Below are positions 1 to 6,727 of a DNA stretch of 11,104 nucleotides, one piece after another (within the stretch, counting starts at the first letter, position 1; every line of letters begins with the position of its first letter). Both the position numbers and the translations under genes were made by a program. The notes beneath the pieces are model-generated. The model was not told where the DNA came from. It saw only the letters and a list, made by a program, of their open reading frames with translations, and made no database searches. The DNA is from Firmicutes bacterium UBA3914 (GTDB taxonomy: Bacteria; Bacillota; Limnochordia; Darwinibacteriales; Darwinibacteriaceae): positions 1-11,104 of the forward strand of contig DGEY01000030.1 of the NCBI GenBank assembly GCA_002391385.1, written 5' to 3'.

Positions 1-16
1 TGTGTATAAGAGACAG
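1..16. other. Nextera transposase adapter remnant (artefact)
   Basis: The first 16 bases, TGTGTATAAGAGACAG, match the 3' part of the Tn5 mosaic end used in Nextera (tagmentation) libraries. This is known adapter sequence, and its position exactly at the window edge indicates untrimmed adapter at a contig end. The reading frame of the neighbouring minus-strand gene runs into it, so the last residues of that protein encoded here are not genomic. Confidence 0.93.
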
Positions 17-599
17 CCTTAATACCCTGGCGGGAGGGGGTGTTGGCTTTGTACCGGGCGGCCAGCTTCTGGACTTTAGAGTGGATCGCTTGGTGTTTCT
101 GCGGGGAGAGTTTGGTCCAAAAGGCATCTTCCACTAGGGCAATCCCCAGCTTTTTGACATCGGAGACGCCCAGCCACAAAAGGCTGGTGGCCATATCCTT
201 CTGGGCCTGCCGCTGCACCGGGCCGATGGCGTTGGTCAGAATCACTGCCCTTTTCCGGAACATCCTGGCTTCCGGCCGGTGCACCATCCAGTGGACACAG
301 AGGTGATCCAAAAGGGCTTTCATCTGGCCGGGGGCGCGCAGGGCGTAGACAGGCGAGGCCAAGACGATGAGGTCCGCTGCCAGGATGGCGTCCCAAATGG
401 GCTGCACACAGGCGGCATGGGGACAAAGCTCCTCGCCCTTTACAAAGCAGGTCTTACAGCCAGTGCAAAAGTGCGGCAGATCCCTGGGCAAGACGAACTC
501 CGTAAGGGAGCTGCCTTCCCGCAGAACCTCCAGGAAAGCCTCCTTGATGTGATAGGTGCAGCCCTTTACCTCTGTTGCCGTGATCACCGTGATTTTCAT
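17..599 (-). CDS. Flavodoxin-fold NADPH-dependent FMN reductase / iron-sulfur flavoprotein-like, C-terminus missing
   Basis: An open frame runs from ATG at 599 leftward with no stop before the contig edge, giving about 194 genuine residues. The start follows a GAGGGG ribosome site eight bases upstream. The N-terminus MKITVITATE and the later SPVYALRAPGQMKALLDH segment (about residues 82-99) are typical of the FMN_red/flavodoxin_2 fold, where they form the flavin phosphate and isoalloxazine loops. A cysteine cluster C45-x2-C48-x2-C51-x7-C59 lies between them and resembles the compact 4Fe-4S motif of archaeal and clostridial iron-sulfur flavoproteins; many relatives keep the cysteines without a proven cluster. 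Such proteins are cytosolic electron-transfer or quinone/FMN reductases. The substrate cannot be told. Only a short C-terminal piece is probably missing. It is transcribed away from the liv operon. Confidence 0.82.
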
Positions 600-717
600 C
601 TGTTCCGCCCCTCTTTTTTGCTTTTTAGCACTTTATAACTTACCATGACGCCTTCCAGGACACCATGTGCAGACGAAATCAGTACCTGTGCAGGTGGAAA
701 CATAATTTTGGAATTGC

Positions 718-754
718 CCCCCGTGCCGTTTGGTTCAGCAGGCATGGGGGTTTT
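718..754 (+). terminator. Hairpin followed by a short T-run; possible terminator or operator
   Basis: CCCCCGTGCC (718-727) pairs with GGCATGGGGG (741-750) over 10 bp with one G-T wobble and a 13-base loop, and is followed by TTTT. The shape is that of a weak intrinsic terminator on the plus strand. No plus-strand gene lies upstream to be terminated, so it may insulate the liv promoter 40 bases further on from read-through, or serve as a protein-binding palindrome. Confidence 0.4.
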
Positions 755-791
755 GCATATTACAAGCAGCCGAGCCCTGGCGGGCGGTACG

Positions 792-820
792 TTGACTTTT
801 TCGCAATCGCTTTGTATACT
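792..820 (+). promoter_or_regulatory. Sigma-A-type promoter for the liv operon
   Basis: TTGACT (792-797) and TATACT (815-820) are separated by exactly 17 bases; each differs from the consensus hexamer at one position. Transcription would begin near 827 and give a leader of about 110 bases before the livK start at 940. It is the only strong promoter seen before the five-gene cluster. Confidence 0.75.
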
Positions 821-860
821 TTAGTTAAATGTAAAATTAGAAAAACCAGCATTAATGGAT

Positions 861-883
861 GTTTTGCACCAGTTTTCGCACCA
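861..883 (+). repeat. Imperfect tandem repeat in the livK leader
   Basis: GTTTTGCACCA (861-871) is followed directly by GTTTTCGCACCA (872-883), the same unit with one added C. The pair sits about 35 bases after the predicted transcription start of livK. It could be a two-site binding element for a regulator or a chance duplication. Confidence 0.4.
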
Positions 884-939
884 CCGACCACAGTACTTGC
901 AGAATCATTGTTTTCACTAATACCAAAGGAGGAGTGTTT

Positions 940-2076
940 GTGAAGAGGATTGGTTTAGCTCTGCTGGTACTGATTTTGGCCTGTTCGTCCTGGGTGGGTT
1001 TGGCTTTTGCGCAGCCCATCAAGATCGGCGTTTTTGAGCCCATGACCGGGCCCAGCGCGGCAGGCGGCGAGATGACGGTGGAAGGCATTGAACTGGCCTG
1101 GGAGATTAAGCCGGAAGTTTTGGGCAGACCCGTGGAGATCATTGTGGTGGATAACAAGTCGGACAAAGTGGAGGCTGCCAACGCCGTATCCAGGCTGATT
1201 GAACGGGATCAAGTGGTGGCCATCATCGGCAGCTACGGCAGCTCCCTCTCCATGGCCGCGGGGGATATCGTCAAGCAAAAGCAGATTCCCGCTGTCGGCT
1301 GCTCACCCACTAATCCCTTGGTCACCTTGAACAACGACTACTACTTCCGCGTCTGTTTCATCGATCCCTTCCAGGGGACGGTTATGGCCAGCTATGCCGT
1401 GAATGAGCTGGGGGCCAAGACTGCCGCGGTCATCCAAGACGTGACCCAAGACTATTCCGTCGGCTTGGCCAAGTACTTCATCGATGCCTTTAGGAAGCTG
1501 ACCGGCAATCCCAACAGCATCGTGGAGATCTCTTCCTACAACACCGGGGACCAGGACTTCACCGCCCAGCTCACCAACGTGAAGAACAAGAACCCCGATG
1601 TGATCTTTGCTCCGGGTAACTACGGCGAATCGGCCCTGCTGATCAGGCAGGCTCGGGATTTGGGCATCGATGTTCCCTTCCTGGGCGGAGACACTTGGGA
1701 AGCTCCTGAGTTCCTGTCCATCGGCGGCGAAGCAGTTGAAGGGGCCGTGTTCAGCACCCACTTTACTGCTGAAGCTCCGGTAACAGCTGAGTCCGGCTAC
1801 TTCCTGGATGCCTACAGGCAGAAGTATGGTAAGGAAGCCAATGCTTTCGCTGCCCTGGGTTACGATGCGTACATGGTCATCCTCGATGTGATTGAAAAGG
1901 TGGGTTCCGCTGATCCGCAGGCCATCCGCGACGGCTTGGCCGAGGTGAAAGGCTTTGTGGGTGCCACGGGCGTCATCTCCTTGGATGAAAATGGCGACGC
2001 GGTAAAATCGGCTGTGATCAACAAGGTGGAGAACGGCAGATTTGTCTACCTGACGACGGTGGAGCCGGAGTTCTGA
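940..2076 (+). CDS. livK: Branched-chain amino acid ABC transporter, substrate-binding protein
   Basis: The 378-residue protein is the extracytoplasmic receptor of the ABC importer encoded downstream. The start is GTG at 940, seven bases after AAAGGAGG. The N-terminus MKRIGLALLVLILAC is a signal peptide. Two processing routes are possible: signal peptidase I after AFA (residues 22-24), or lipoprotein processing at Cys15 in LILAC. The mature part begins QPIKIGVFEPMTG, the usual opening of periplasmic-binding-protein type 1 (Peripla_BP_6) receptors. The segment around GSYGSS (about 97-102) and CSPTNP (121-126) corresponds to the ligand-binding serine and threonine region of LIV-binding proteins. 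YDAYMVILDVIEK near the C-terminus is also family-typical. Leucine, isoleucine or valine is the default ligand, but homologues bind other amino acids, amides or aromatic acids, so specificity is inferred from family only. Confidence 0.93.
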   Translation: MKRIGLALLVLILACSSWVGLAFAQPIKIGVFEPMTGPSAAGGEMTVEGIELAWEIKPEVLGRPVEIIVVDNKSDKVEAANAVSRLIERDQVVAIIGSYGSSLSMAAGDIVKQKQIPAVGCSPTNPLVTLNNDYYFRVCFIDPFQGTVMASYAVNELGAKTAAVIQDVTQDYSVGLAKYFIDAFRKLTGNPNSIVEISSYNTGDQDFTAQLTNVKNKNPDVIFAPGNYGESALLIRQARDLGIDVPFLGGDTWEAPEFLSIGGEAVEGAVFSTHFTAEAPVTAESGYFLDAYRQKYGKEANAFAALGYDAYMVILDVIEKVGSADPQAIRDGLAEVKGFVGATGVISLDENGDAVKSAVINKVENGRFVYLTTVEPEF

Positions 2077-2102
2077 TCTGACGCTTGAGGAGGGGGCCAA
2101 AC

Positions 2103-2999
2103 GTGGGTAACCTATCTTTATTCCTGCAGCATCTGACCAACGGCATTTCCCTGGGGAGTTTGTACGCGTTGATCGCCATCGGCTACACCATGGTCTACGG
2201 TATTCTGCGGCTGATCAACTTCGCCCACGGTGACATCTTCATGCTGGGCGTGTACCTCACCTACTTCGGCATCCTCTACACGGCCATTCCGTGGTGGCTG
2301 ATGTTCATCATCGGTCCCGCTTTGACCGGTGTGGTGGGGCTGCTTTTGGAAAGGGTGGCTTACAAACCGCTCAGGGATTCACCCAGGATCACCATTCTCA
2401 TTTCCGCAATTGGCGCCTCCTTTCTTTTACAAAACTTGGGGATCGTTCTGTTCGGGGGAAGGCCTCGCGCCTTCCCTGTTCCTCATATTCTGAACCATGT
2501 TGTAAAAGTCAGGGGAGTGTCCATTAACGTCATCACGTTCATCATCCCCGTGGTGACCATCCTGCTCCTCATTGGACTCAACTATTTCATAACCAAAACC
2601 AAAACGGGCATGGCCATGCGGGCCCTGTCCAGGGACTATGAAACGGCGAGTCTGATGGGCATTGATATCAACAGGATCATTTCGGTTACGTTTTTCATGG
2701 GCTCCTTTTTAGCCGCGGTGGGCGGCATCATGTGGGGAGCGAGGTATCCCCAGCTGATGCCCTTGATGGGCGTAATGCCGGGCCTGAAGAGCTTCATTGC
2801 CGCGGTTGTGGGCGGCATCGGCAACATCGCCGGGGCAGTGGCCGGGGGCTTTCTCTTGGGTCTCGGCGAGATCATGCTGGTGGCTCTGCTGCCCAGGCTC
2901 ACAGGTTACCGCGATGCCTTTGCCTTCGTGGTTTTGATCATCATTTTGCTCTTCAAACCCGCGGGTCTGATGGGTTCCACCCAGACCGAGAAGGTGTAG
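2103..2999 (+). CDS. livH: Branched-chain amino acid ABC transporter permease LivH
   Basis: This is a 298-residue polytopic membrane protein of the BPD_transp_2 family, one half of the importer channel. GTG at 2103 is preferred as start because AGGAGG (2088-2093) lies nine bases before it. The TTG at 2085 begins in-frame but overlaps that ribosome site. The family hallmark is seen early (about residues 18-50): GSLYALIAIGYTMVYGILR, then INFAHGDIFMLG. The cytoplasmic coupling loop that contacts the ATPases is visible as GMAMRALSRDYETASLMGI, followed by a glycine-rich helix. The gene starts 26 bases after the livK stop; a 73-base gap precedes livM. Length matches LivH of other bacteria (about 300 residues). 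Confidence 0.95.
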   Translation: MGNLSLFLQHLTNGISLGSLYALIAIGYTMVYGILRLINFAHGDIFMLGVYLTYFGILYTAIPWWLMFIIGPALTGVVGLLLERVAYKPLRDSPRITILISAIGASFLLQNLGIVLFGGRPRAFPVPHILNHVVKVRGVSINVITFIIPVVTILLLIGLNYFITKTKTGMAMRALSRDYETASLMGIDINRIISVTFFMGSFLAAVGGIMWGARYPQLMPLMGVMPGLKSFIAAVVGGIGNIAGAVAGGFLLGLGEIMLVALLPRLTGYRDAFAFVVLIIILLFKPAGLMGSTQTEKV

Positions 3000-3072
3000 G
3001 CTGCGGGATGGTACCGGAATTGACTGTTGCCGTTTTGCTTCAGGGGGAAAAAACCGCGGAGAAGGTGAGACC

Positions 3073-4095
3073 ATGAGGGACAAGAGAAGAACAGATCTCA
3101 TCGCGCTGGCCGCCCTGGTCTGCACGGTGGTGGTGCTGCTTCTGGCCAATAGATACTTGGATGACTACAAGATCAGGATCATCAACCTTTCGGGGATTTA
3201 CGTGACTTTGGGCCTGAGCATGAACCTGATCAACGGGTTTACCGGGCTGTTTTCCCTGGGCCATGCGGGTTTCATGGCCGTGGGCGCCTACACGGTGGCC
3301 CTGCTGACCATGCCCATACCCATGAAGGAAATGAACTTCTTCTTCCAGCCCATCGTGCCCTGGCTGGCCAATGTGGAAGTGGGCTTTTTGCCGGCCCTGC
3401 TGGCCGCGGGGTTGATCTCGGCCTTCTTGGGCGTGTTAATCGGTGCCCCGGTTCTGCGGCTGAGGGATGACTATCTGGCCATTGCCACCCTGGGCTTTGC
3501 CGAGATCATCAGGGTGGTTTTCACCAACACCCAATCCCTCACCAACGGGGCTTTGGGCCTCAAGGGAATCCCCAACTACACCAACACCTGGTGGAGCTGG
3601 GGCGTGGCGTTTTTCACCATCTGGTTTGTGAGCTTTTTAATCCGGGGCAGCTACGGGAAGGCCTTTATGGCCATCAGGGAAGATGAAGTGGCTGCCGAGG
3701 CCATGGGGATCAACCTCTTCAAGCATAAGGTGCTGAGCTTTGCCTTCGCTTCCTTTTTTGCCGGGATTGCGGGGGGCCTTTTGGCTTCGCTTTTGGGCAC
3801 CATCGATCCCAACATGTTCCGGATCACCTTAACCTTCAACATTCTGCTCATTGTGGTACTGGGCGGCTTGGGGCGCATTGCAGGCACTGTGGTGGCCGCC
3901 GTGATCGTGACAGTGATGATGGAAGCCCTGCGCTTCCTGGACGAGTCCATCAATCTCGGTTTCATCCAGCTCAAGGGCATACCGGGTATGCGGATGGTCG
4001 TCTTTTCCATCATCCTGATCTTGGTGGTGCTGCTGCGCAAAGAGGGGCTGTTCACCAGGCTAAAAGGACGTGAGTCTAGCTATGCTGAAAATTGA
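3073..4095 (+). CDS. livM: Branched-chain amino acid ABC transporter permease LivM
   Basis: This 340-residue polytopic membrane protein is the second channel subunit, paired with LivH. ATG at 3073 follows GGAGAAGGTGA. Visible hallmarks are GLSMNLINGFTGLFSLGHAG followed by FMAVGAYT, then RLRDDYLAIATLGFAEIIRV in the middle, and the coupling segment GKAFMAIREDEVAAEAMGI, which meets the ATP-binding subunits in the cytoplasm. The C-terminus ends in a charged cytoplasmic tail after a last hydrophobic helix (VVFSIILILVVLL). Its last 14 bases overlap the start of livG, which suggests translational coupling. Length fits Gram-positive LivM proteins, which lack the longer N-terminus of the E. coli protein. 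Confidence 0.95.
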   Translation: MRDKRRTDLIALAALVCTVVVLLLANRYLDDYKIRIINLSGIYVTLGLSMNLINGFTGLFSLGHAGFMAVGAYTVALLTMPIPMKEMNFFFQPIVPWLANVEVGFLPALLAAGLISAFLGVLIGAPVLRLRDDYLAIATLGFAEIIRVVFTNTQSLTNGALGLKGIPNYTNTWWSWGVAFFTIWFVSFLIRGSYGKAFMAIREDEVAAEAMGINLFKHKVLSFAFASFFAGIAGGLLASLLGTIDPNMFRITLTFNILLIVVLGGLGRIAGTVVAAVIVTVMMEALRFLDESINLGFIQLKGIPGMRMVVFSIILILVVLLRKEGLFTRLKGRESSYAEN

Positions 4096-4852
4096 GAACC
4101 TGACCATGAAATTCGGCGGAGTTGTGGCCTGTTCAAGCTTCAACGCGGAGGTGAAGCGGGGGCAGATCGTGGGCCTGATCGGTCCCAACGGGGCTGGGAA
4201 AACCACTGTGTTTAACGTGATCACAGGCGTGTATAAACCCACGGAAGGGCAGATCACCTTCAGCCCCCGGGAAGGGGAGCAGCACCGGCTGGTGGGGCTG
4301 AAGCCCGACCGCATTGCTCAGCTGGGGATCTGCCGGACTTTCCAGAACATCAGGCTCTTTGGCCAGCTTTCCGTTTTGGACAATATCTTCATCGGCAATC
4401 ACCTGCGCTTGCGCTCCAATGTCTTTTCCTCCGTCCTCAGGCTGCCTGGCTATACGGCGGAAGAACGGGAAATCTACGAAAAATCAATGTACCTGCTGGA
4501 GAAAATCGGGTTGCAGGATTTCCGGAACGAGAAGGCCAGTTCCCTGCCTTACGGTATGCAGAGGAGGCTGGAGATGGCCCGGGCCCTGGCCACCAATCCC
4601 AAGCTCCTGCTCCTGGACGAACCGGCGGCGGGCATGAATCCGCAGGAAACCAATGAGCTCATCGGTTTTATCCAGGAGATCAAAGAGGAGTTTGACCTGA
4701 CCATCTTCCTCATTGAGCACCACATGGAAGTGATCATGGAAATCAGCGAGAAGATTTACGTGCTGGACCATGGAGTGCTGATTGCCGAGGGCAGCCCCGG
4801 CGAAGTGCAGAGGAATGAAAAGGTGATCGAAGCCTATTTGGGGGTGGGCTAG
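4082..4852 (+). CDS. livG: Branched-chain amino acid ABC transporter ATP-binding protein LivG
   Basis: This 256-residue ATPase drives import together with LivF. It shows Walker A GPNGAGKT (34-41), the Q-loop in CRTFQNIRLF (about 84-93), the signature LPYGMQRRLEMARAL (155-169; the LivG form of LSGGQ), Walker B LLLLDEP, the LivG-typical PAAGMNP, and the switch histidine in FLIEHHMEV. The C-terminal IAEGSPGEVQ...VIEAYLG is the normal ending of this subfamily. ATG at 4082 gives the standard N-terminus MLKIENLTMKFGG; a GTG at 4070 is in-frame but too close to the AAAGGA ribosome site. It overlaps livM by 14 bases and livF by one base. Confidence 0.95.
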   Translation: MLKIENLTMKFGGVVACSSFNAEVKRGQIVGLIGPNGAGKTTVFNVITGVYKPTEGQITFSPREGEQHRLVGLKPDRIAQLGICRTFQNIRLFGQLSVLDNIFIGNHLRLRSNVFSSVLRLPGYTAEEREIYEKSMYLLEKIGLQDFRNEKASSLPYGMQRRLEMARALATNPKLLLLDEPAAGMNPQETNELIGFIQEIKEEFDLTIFLIEHHMEVIMEISEKIYVLDHGVLIAEGSPGEVQRNEKVIEAYLGVG

Positions 4853-5562
4853 TGTTAGAGGTAATGGATTTGCATGTCAACTACGGAGGCATCGCTGCTT
4901 TAAGGGGCATCAACTTGACCATCAAAGAAAACCAGATCGTAACCCTGATCGGCGCCAACGGCGCAGGGAAGTCCTCGACCCTGAGGGCGATTATGGGTCT
5001 GGTGAAGAAGTCCAAAGGCCAGGTGCTCTACAAAGGTGAAGACATCTCCAACCTGCCCACCAAAGACATTGTGGCCAAGGGCATTACCATGGTGCCGGAA
5101 GGGCGCCGGGTGTTTGCCAACCTAACTGTGGAAGAAAACCTGCTTTTGGGCGCCTATACCCGCTCTGACCACAAGGCCATCGCCAGGGACATGGAGAAGG
5201 TGTACAGCACCTTCCCCAGGCTCAAAGAACGGAGCTGGCAGAAGGCGGGGACGCTGTCCGGCGGTGAGCAGCAGATGCTGGCCGTGGGCAGGGCTCTGAT
5301 GAGCAGTCCCCAGATTCTCATGATGGATGAGCCTTCCTTGGGCCTGGCTCCCCTTTTGGTCAAGGAAGTGTTCGAGATCATCCTGCTCCTGCGGGAGCAG
5401 GGCAACACCATCCTGCTGGTGGAGCAAAACGCGAAGAAGGCCCTGGAGATCGCCGACTACGGGTACGTGCTGGAAACCGGACAGTTGGTCTTGGAAGGCC
5501 CGGGGAAAGCCCTCTTGGCCGACGCCAAGGTGCAGGAGGCTTATCTGGGCGCGGCAAGGTGA
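4852..5562 (+). CDS. livF: Branched-chain amino acid ABC transporter ATP-binding protein LivF
   Basis: This 236-residue ATPase is the second nucleotide-binding subunit. The GTG start shares its first base with the TAG stop of livG (TAGTG at 4850-4854), a typical coupling arrangement. Visible are Walker A GANGAGKS (34-41), VPEGRRVFANLTVEENL (about 81-97; diagnostic of LivF), signature LSGGEQQMLAVGRAL (135-149), Walker B ILMMDEPSLGLAP, and LLVEQNAKKAL, in which the switch histidine is replaced by glutamine as is usual in LivF. The ending VQEAYLG is also standard. It is the last gene of the operon, since a strong hairpin terminator follows within 15 bases of the stop. Confidence 0.95.
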   Translation: MLEVMDLHVNYGGIAALRGINLTIKENQIVTLIGANGAGKSSTLRAIMGLVKKSKGQVLYKGEDISNLPTKDIVAKGITMVPEGRRVFANLTVEENLLLGAYTRSDHKAIARDMEKVYSTFPRLKERSWQKAGTLSGGEQQMLAVGRALMSSPQILMMDEPSLGLAPLLVKEVFEIILLLREQGNTILLVEQNAKKALEIADYGYVLETGQLVLEGPGKALLADAKVQEAYLGAAR

Positions 5563-5572
5563 GTCCCGGAAC

Positions 5573-5616
5573 AAAAAAGCGGTCAATGTGCAGGTCACAT
5601 TGGCCGCTTTGATTTT
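5573..5616. terminator. Bidirectional intrinsic terminator between livF and the diguanylate cyclase gene
   Basis: A stem of about 16 bp (5576-5590 with 5596-5610, one T-G wobble, 5-base loop CAGGT) lies between two convergent genes. On the plus strand it is followed by CTTTGATTTT. On the minus strand the A-run at 5573-5578 becomes a T-run of six. It can thus end the liv transcript and the minus-strand transcript of the diguanylate cyclase gene, whose stop is at 5616. Confidence 0.85.
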
Positions 5617-6653
5617 CACTGCAGGAAGGCCCGATCGATGAGGGCCAGCCAGCGGGAAGTATCATCACCCCGCTCCAGGGACTTGTAGCGGTACATCCAG
5701 CCCTCCGCTGCCGCGACGATGCTGTCCATGGGCTCAGCCATGGACGTACGGGTGGCGGCTCCCAAAGCCACGCTGAGCTGAACCGGGTCCTTGTGGGTCC
5801 GGGCACAGGCGGCCCGGATGCGCTGGCAGATGCGGAGCGCTTCTTCTTCACCGGTGTTGGGCAGCAGGATGGCGAATTCATCCCCGCCCCAGCGGGTCAC
5901 AATGTCGCTGGCCCGGCAGTTTTCCTTAAACACCTTGGCGGCGGCGCTCAGGAGGAGGTCTCCGCAGCGATGGCCGAAGGTGTCGTTGGCGAGTTTAAGA
6001 AAATTAAGATCAGCCATGATCACGCTCAGGGGCAGGGCTTCTTCCCTGTCCAGTTCTTGGAGCTTGTGGTTGAAATAGGTGCGGTTGTAAAGACCGGTTA
6101 CTGGGTCTCTGAAGCTGAGCTCCCGCAGTCTCAGCTCCACTTCCTTCCGGGCGGTGATGTCCACGGTGATGCCCACCGCCCTGGTGGGCCGTTTGTGCCG
6201 GTCCCGGGCCACCACAACGCCGCGATCCAGTACCCAGCGCCAGCGGCCCGCCGCATCCCGCAGCCGGAACTCCTGTTCAAAGCTGGGGCTGTCACCGGCG
6301 AGGTAGCTGTCCAACGCCGCCTTCAGGCGGGGCAGGTCCTCCGGGTGGATGAGGGTGGTCTCCCACAGCAGTCTATCGGTGAGCTCAGCGGGCTCGTAGC
6401 CCAGCATCTCCCCGTAGCTCTTGCTGCGGACCACAAATCCCCCCTGGACTGACCAGTCCCATAGGCCGACTTTACTGCCGGCAAGGGCCAGTTCCAGCCG
6501 CCTTTTGTCATAGTATGCTTCTTTATGTATCCGGATCAGGATCCACACCCCTGCGGCGAGGACCGCTCCCGCCGCCAGGATCCCCGACAAGACTTGCGCA
6601 GTAATGGCAATCACCCCCAACCCCACGGAATTTGTGGCTGCCCGCCCATGCAT
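5616..6653 (-). CDS. Membrane-anchored PAS-GGDEF diguanylate cyclase
   Basis: This 345-residue signalling protein should make cyclic di-GMP from two GTP. A single hydrophobic helix (about 13-42) anchors it. A PAS domain of the PAS_3 type follows (about 52-172: KVGLWDWSVQ, YGEMLGYEPAEL, HPEDLPRL, and the closing GITVDITARKEVE), then a GGDEF domain (about 180-330: DPVTGLYNRTYF, NDTFGHRCGD). The catalytic motif RWGGDEF is intact (GGDEF at 256-260). RASD (247-250), five residues before it, matches the RxxD inhibitory site, so product feedback is likely. The end MYRYKSLERGDD resembles the junction seen in clostridial PAS-GGDEF-HD-GYP proteins, but no HD domain follows. The start is uncertain: ATG 6653 has no ribosome site and lies only about 8 bases after the predicted transcription start; GTG codons at residues 10 and 14 are alternatives. 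Confidence 0.9.
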   Translation of the reverse strand: MHGRAATNSVGLGVIAITAQVLSGILAAGAVLAAGVWILIRIHKEAYYDKRRLELALAGSKVGLWDWSVQGGFVVRSKSYGEMLGYEPAELTDRLLWETTLIHPEDLPRLKAALDSYLAGDSPSFEQEFRLRDAAGRWRWVLDRGVVVARDRHKRPTRAVGITVDITARKEVELRLRELSFRDPVTGLYNRTYFNHKLQELDREEALPLSVIMADLNFLKLANDTFGHRCGDLLLSAAAKVFKENCRASDIVTRWGGDEFAILLPNTGEEEALRICQRIRAACARTHKDPVQLSVALGAATRTSMAEPMDSIVAAAEGWMYRYKSLERGDDTSRWLALIDRAFLQ

Positions 6654-6667
6654 GGGGCAGCTTTTTC

Positions 6668-6696
6668 AGTATAGGAAATCTGGTGGATCCTGTCAA
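6668..6696 (-). promoter_or_regulatory. Sigma-A-type promoter for the diguanylate cyclase gene
   Basis: On the minus strand, a perfect TTGACA (6696-6691) is followed after exactly 17 bases by TATACT (6673-6668). Transcription should start near 6661, so the cyclase gene can be expressed separately from the upstream kinase gene, whose stop lies only 31 bases before the -35 box. The start site leaves almost no leader before ATG 6653, which favours a start further inside the gene or near-leaderless translation. Confidence 0.78.
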
Positions 6697-6727
6697 TGAT
6701 GTGAAGTGGCGCACAATTTTCCGCAGT

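Larger units (their letters stand above)
600..939. other. Intergenic region between divergent flavoprotein and liv genes
   Basis: This 340-base stretch separates two divergently transcribed genes. It holds the minus-strand ribosome site next to 599, a hairpin at 718-750, a near-consensus plus-strand promoter at 792-820, and a leader of roughly 110 bases before livK with a tandem repeat at 861-883 and the 8-base palindrome CATTAATG at about 850-857. I see no convincing open frame. A frame can be extended upstream of livK to 859, but it lacks a ribosome site and a signal peptide start. No T-box or known riboswitch core was recognised. A TATAAA on the minus strand near 636 could be the flavoprotein -10 box, but no good -35 box accompanies it. 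Confidence 0.7.

Noticed and set aside
859..939. Upstream extension of livK by 27 codons
   Set aside because: It lacks a ribosome site and would bury the signal peptide behind non-signal sequence; the AAAGGAGG before GTG 940 decides the start.
1303..2100. Long minus-strand open frame of 265 codons opposite livK
   Set aside because: It is fully antisense to a well-supported transporter gene, shows no family motif, and reflects codon bias of the plus-strand gene.
940..5562. Urea or amide transporter (Urt/Fmd-type) instead of Liv
   Set aside because: No urease, amidase or other nitrogen-source genes adjoin it, and subunit sizes are those of standard Liv transporters; specificity nevertheless remains inferred.
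5793..6452. Plus-strand open frame of 219 codons opposite the diguanylate cyclase
   Set aside because: It is antisense to a gene with clear PAS and GGDEF motifs and has no protein family features.
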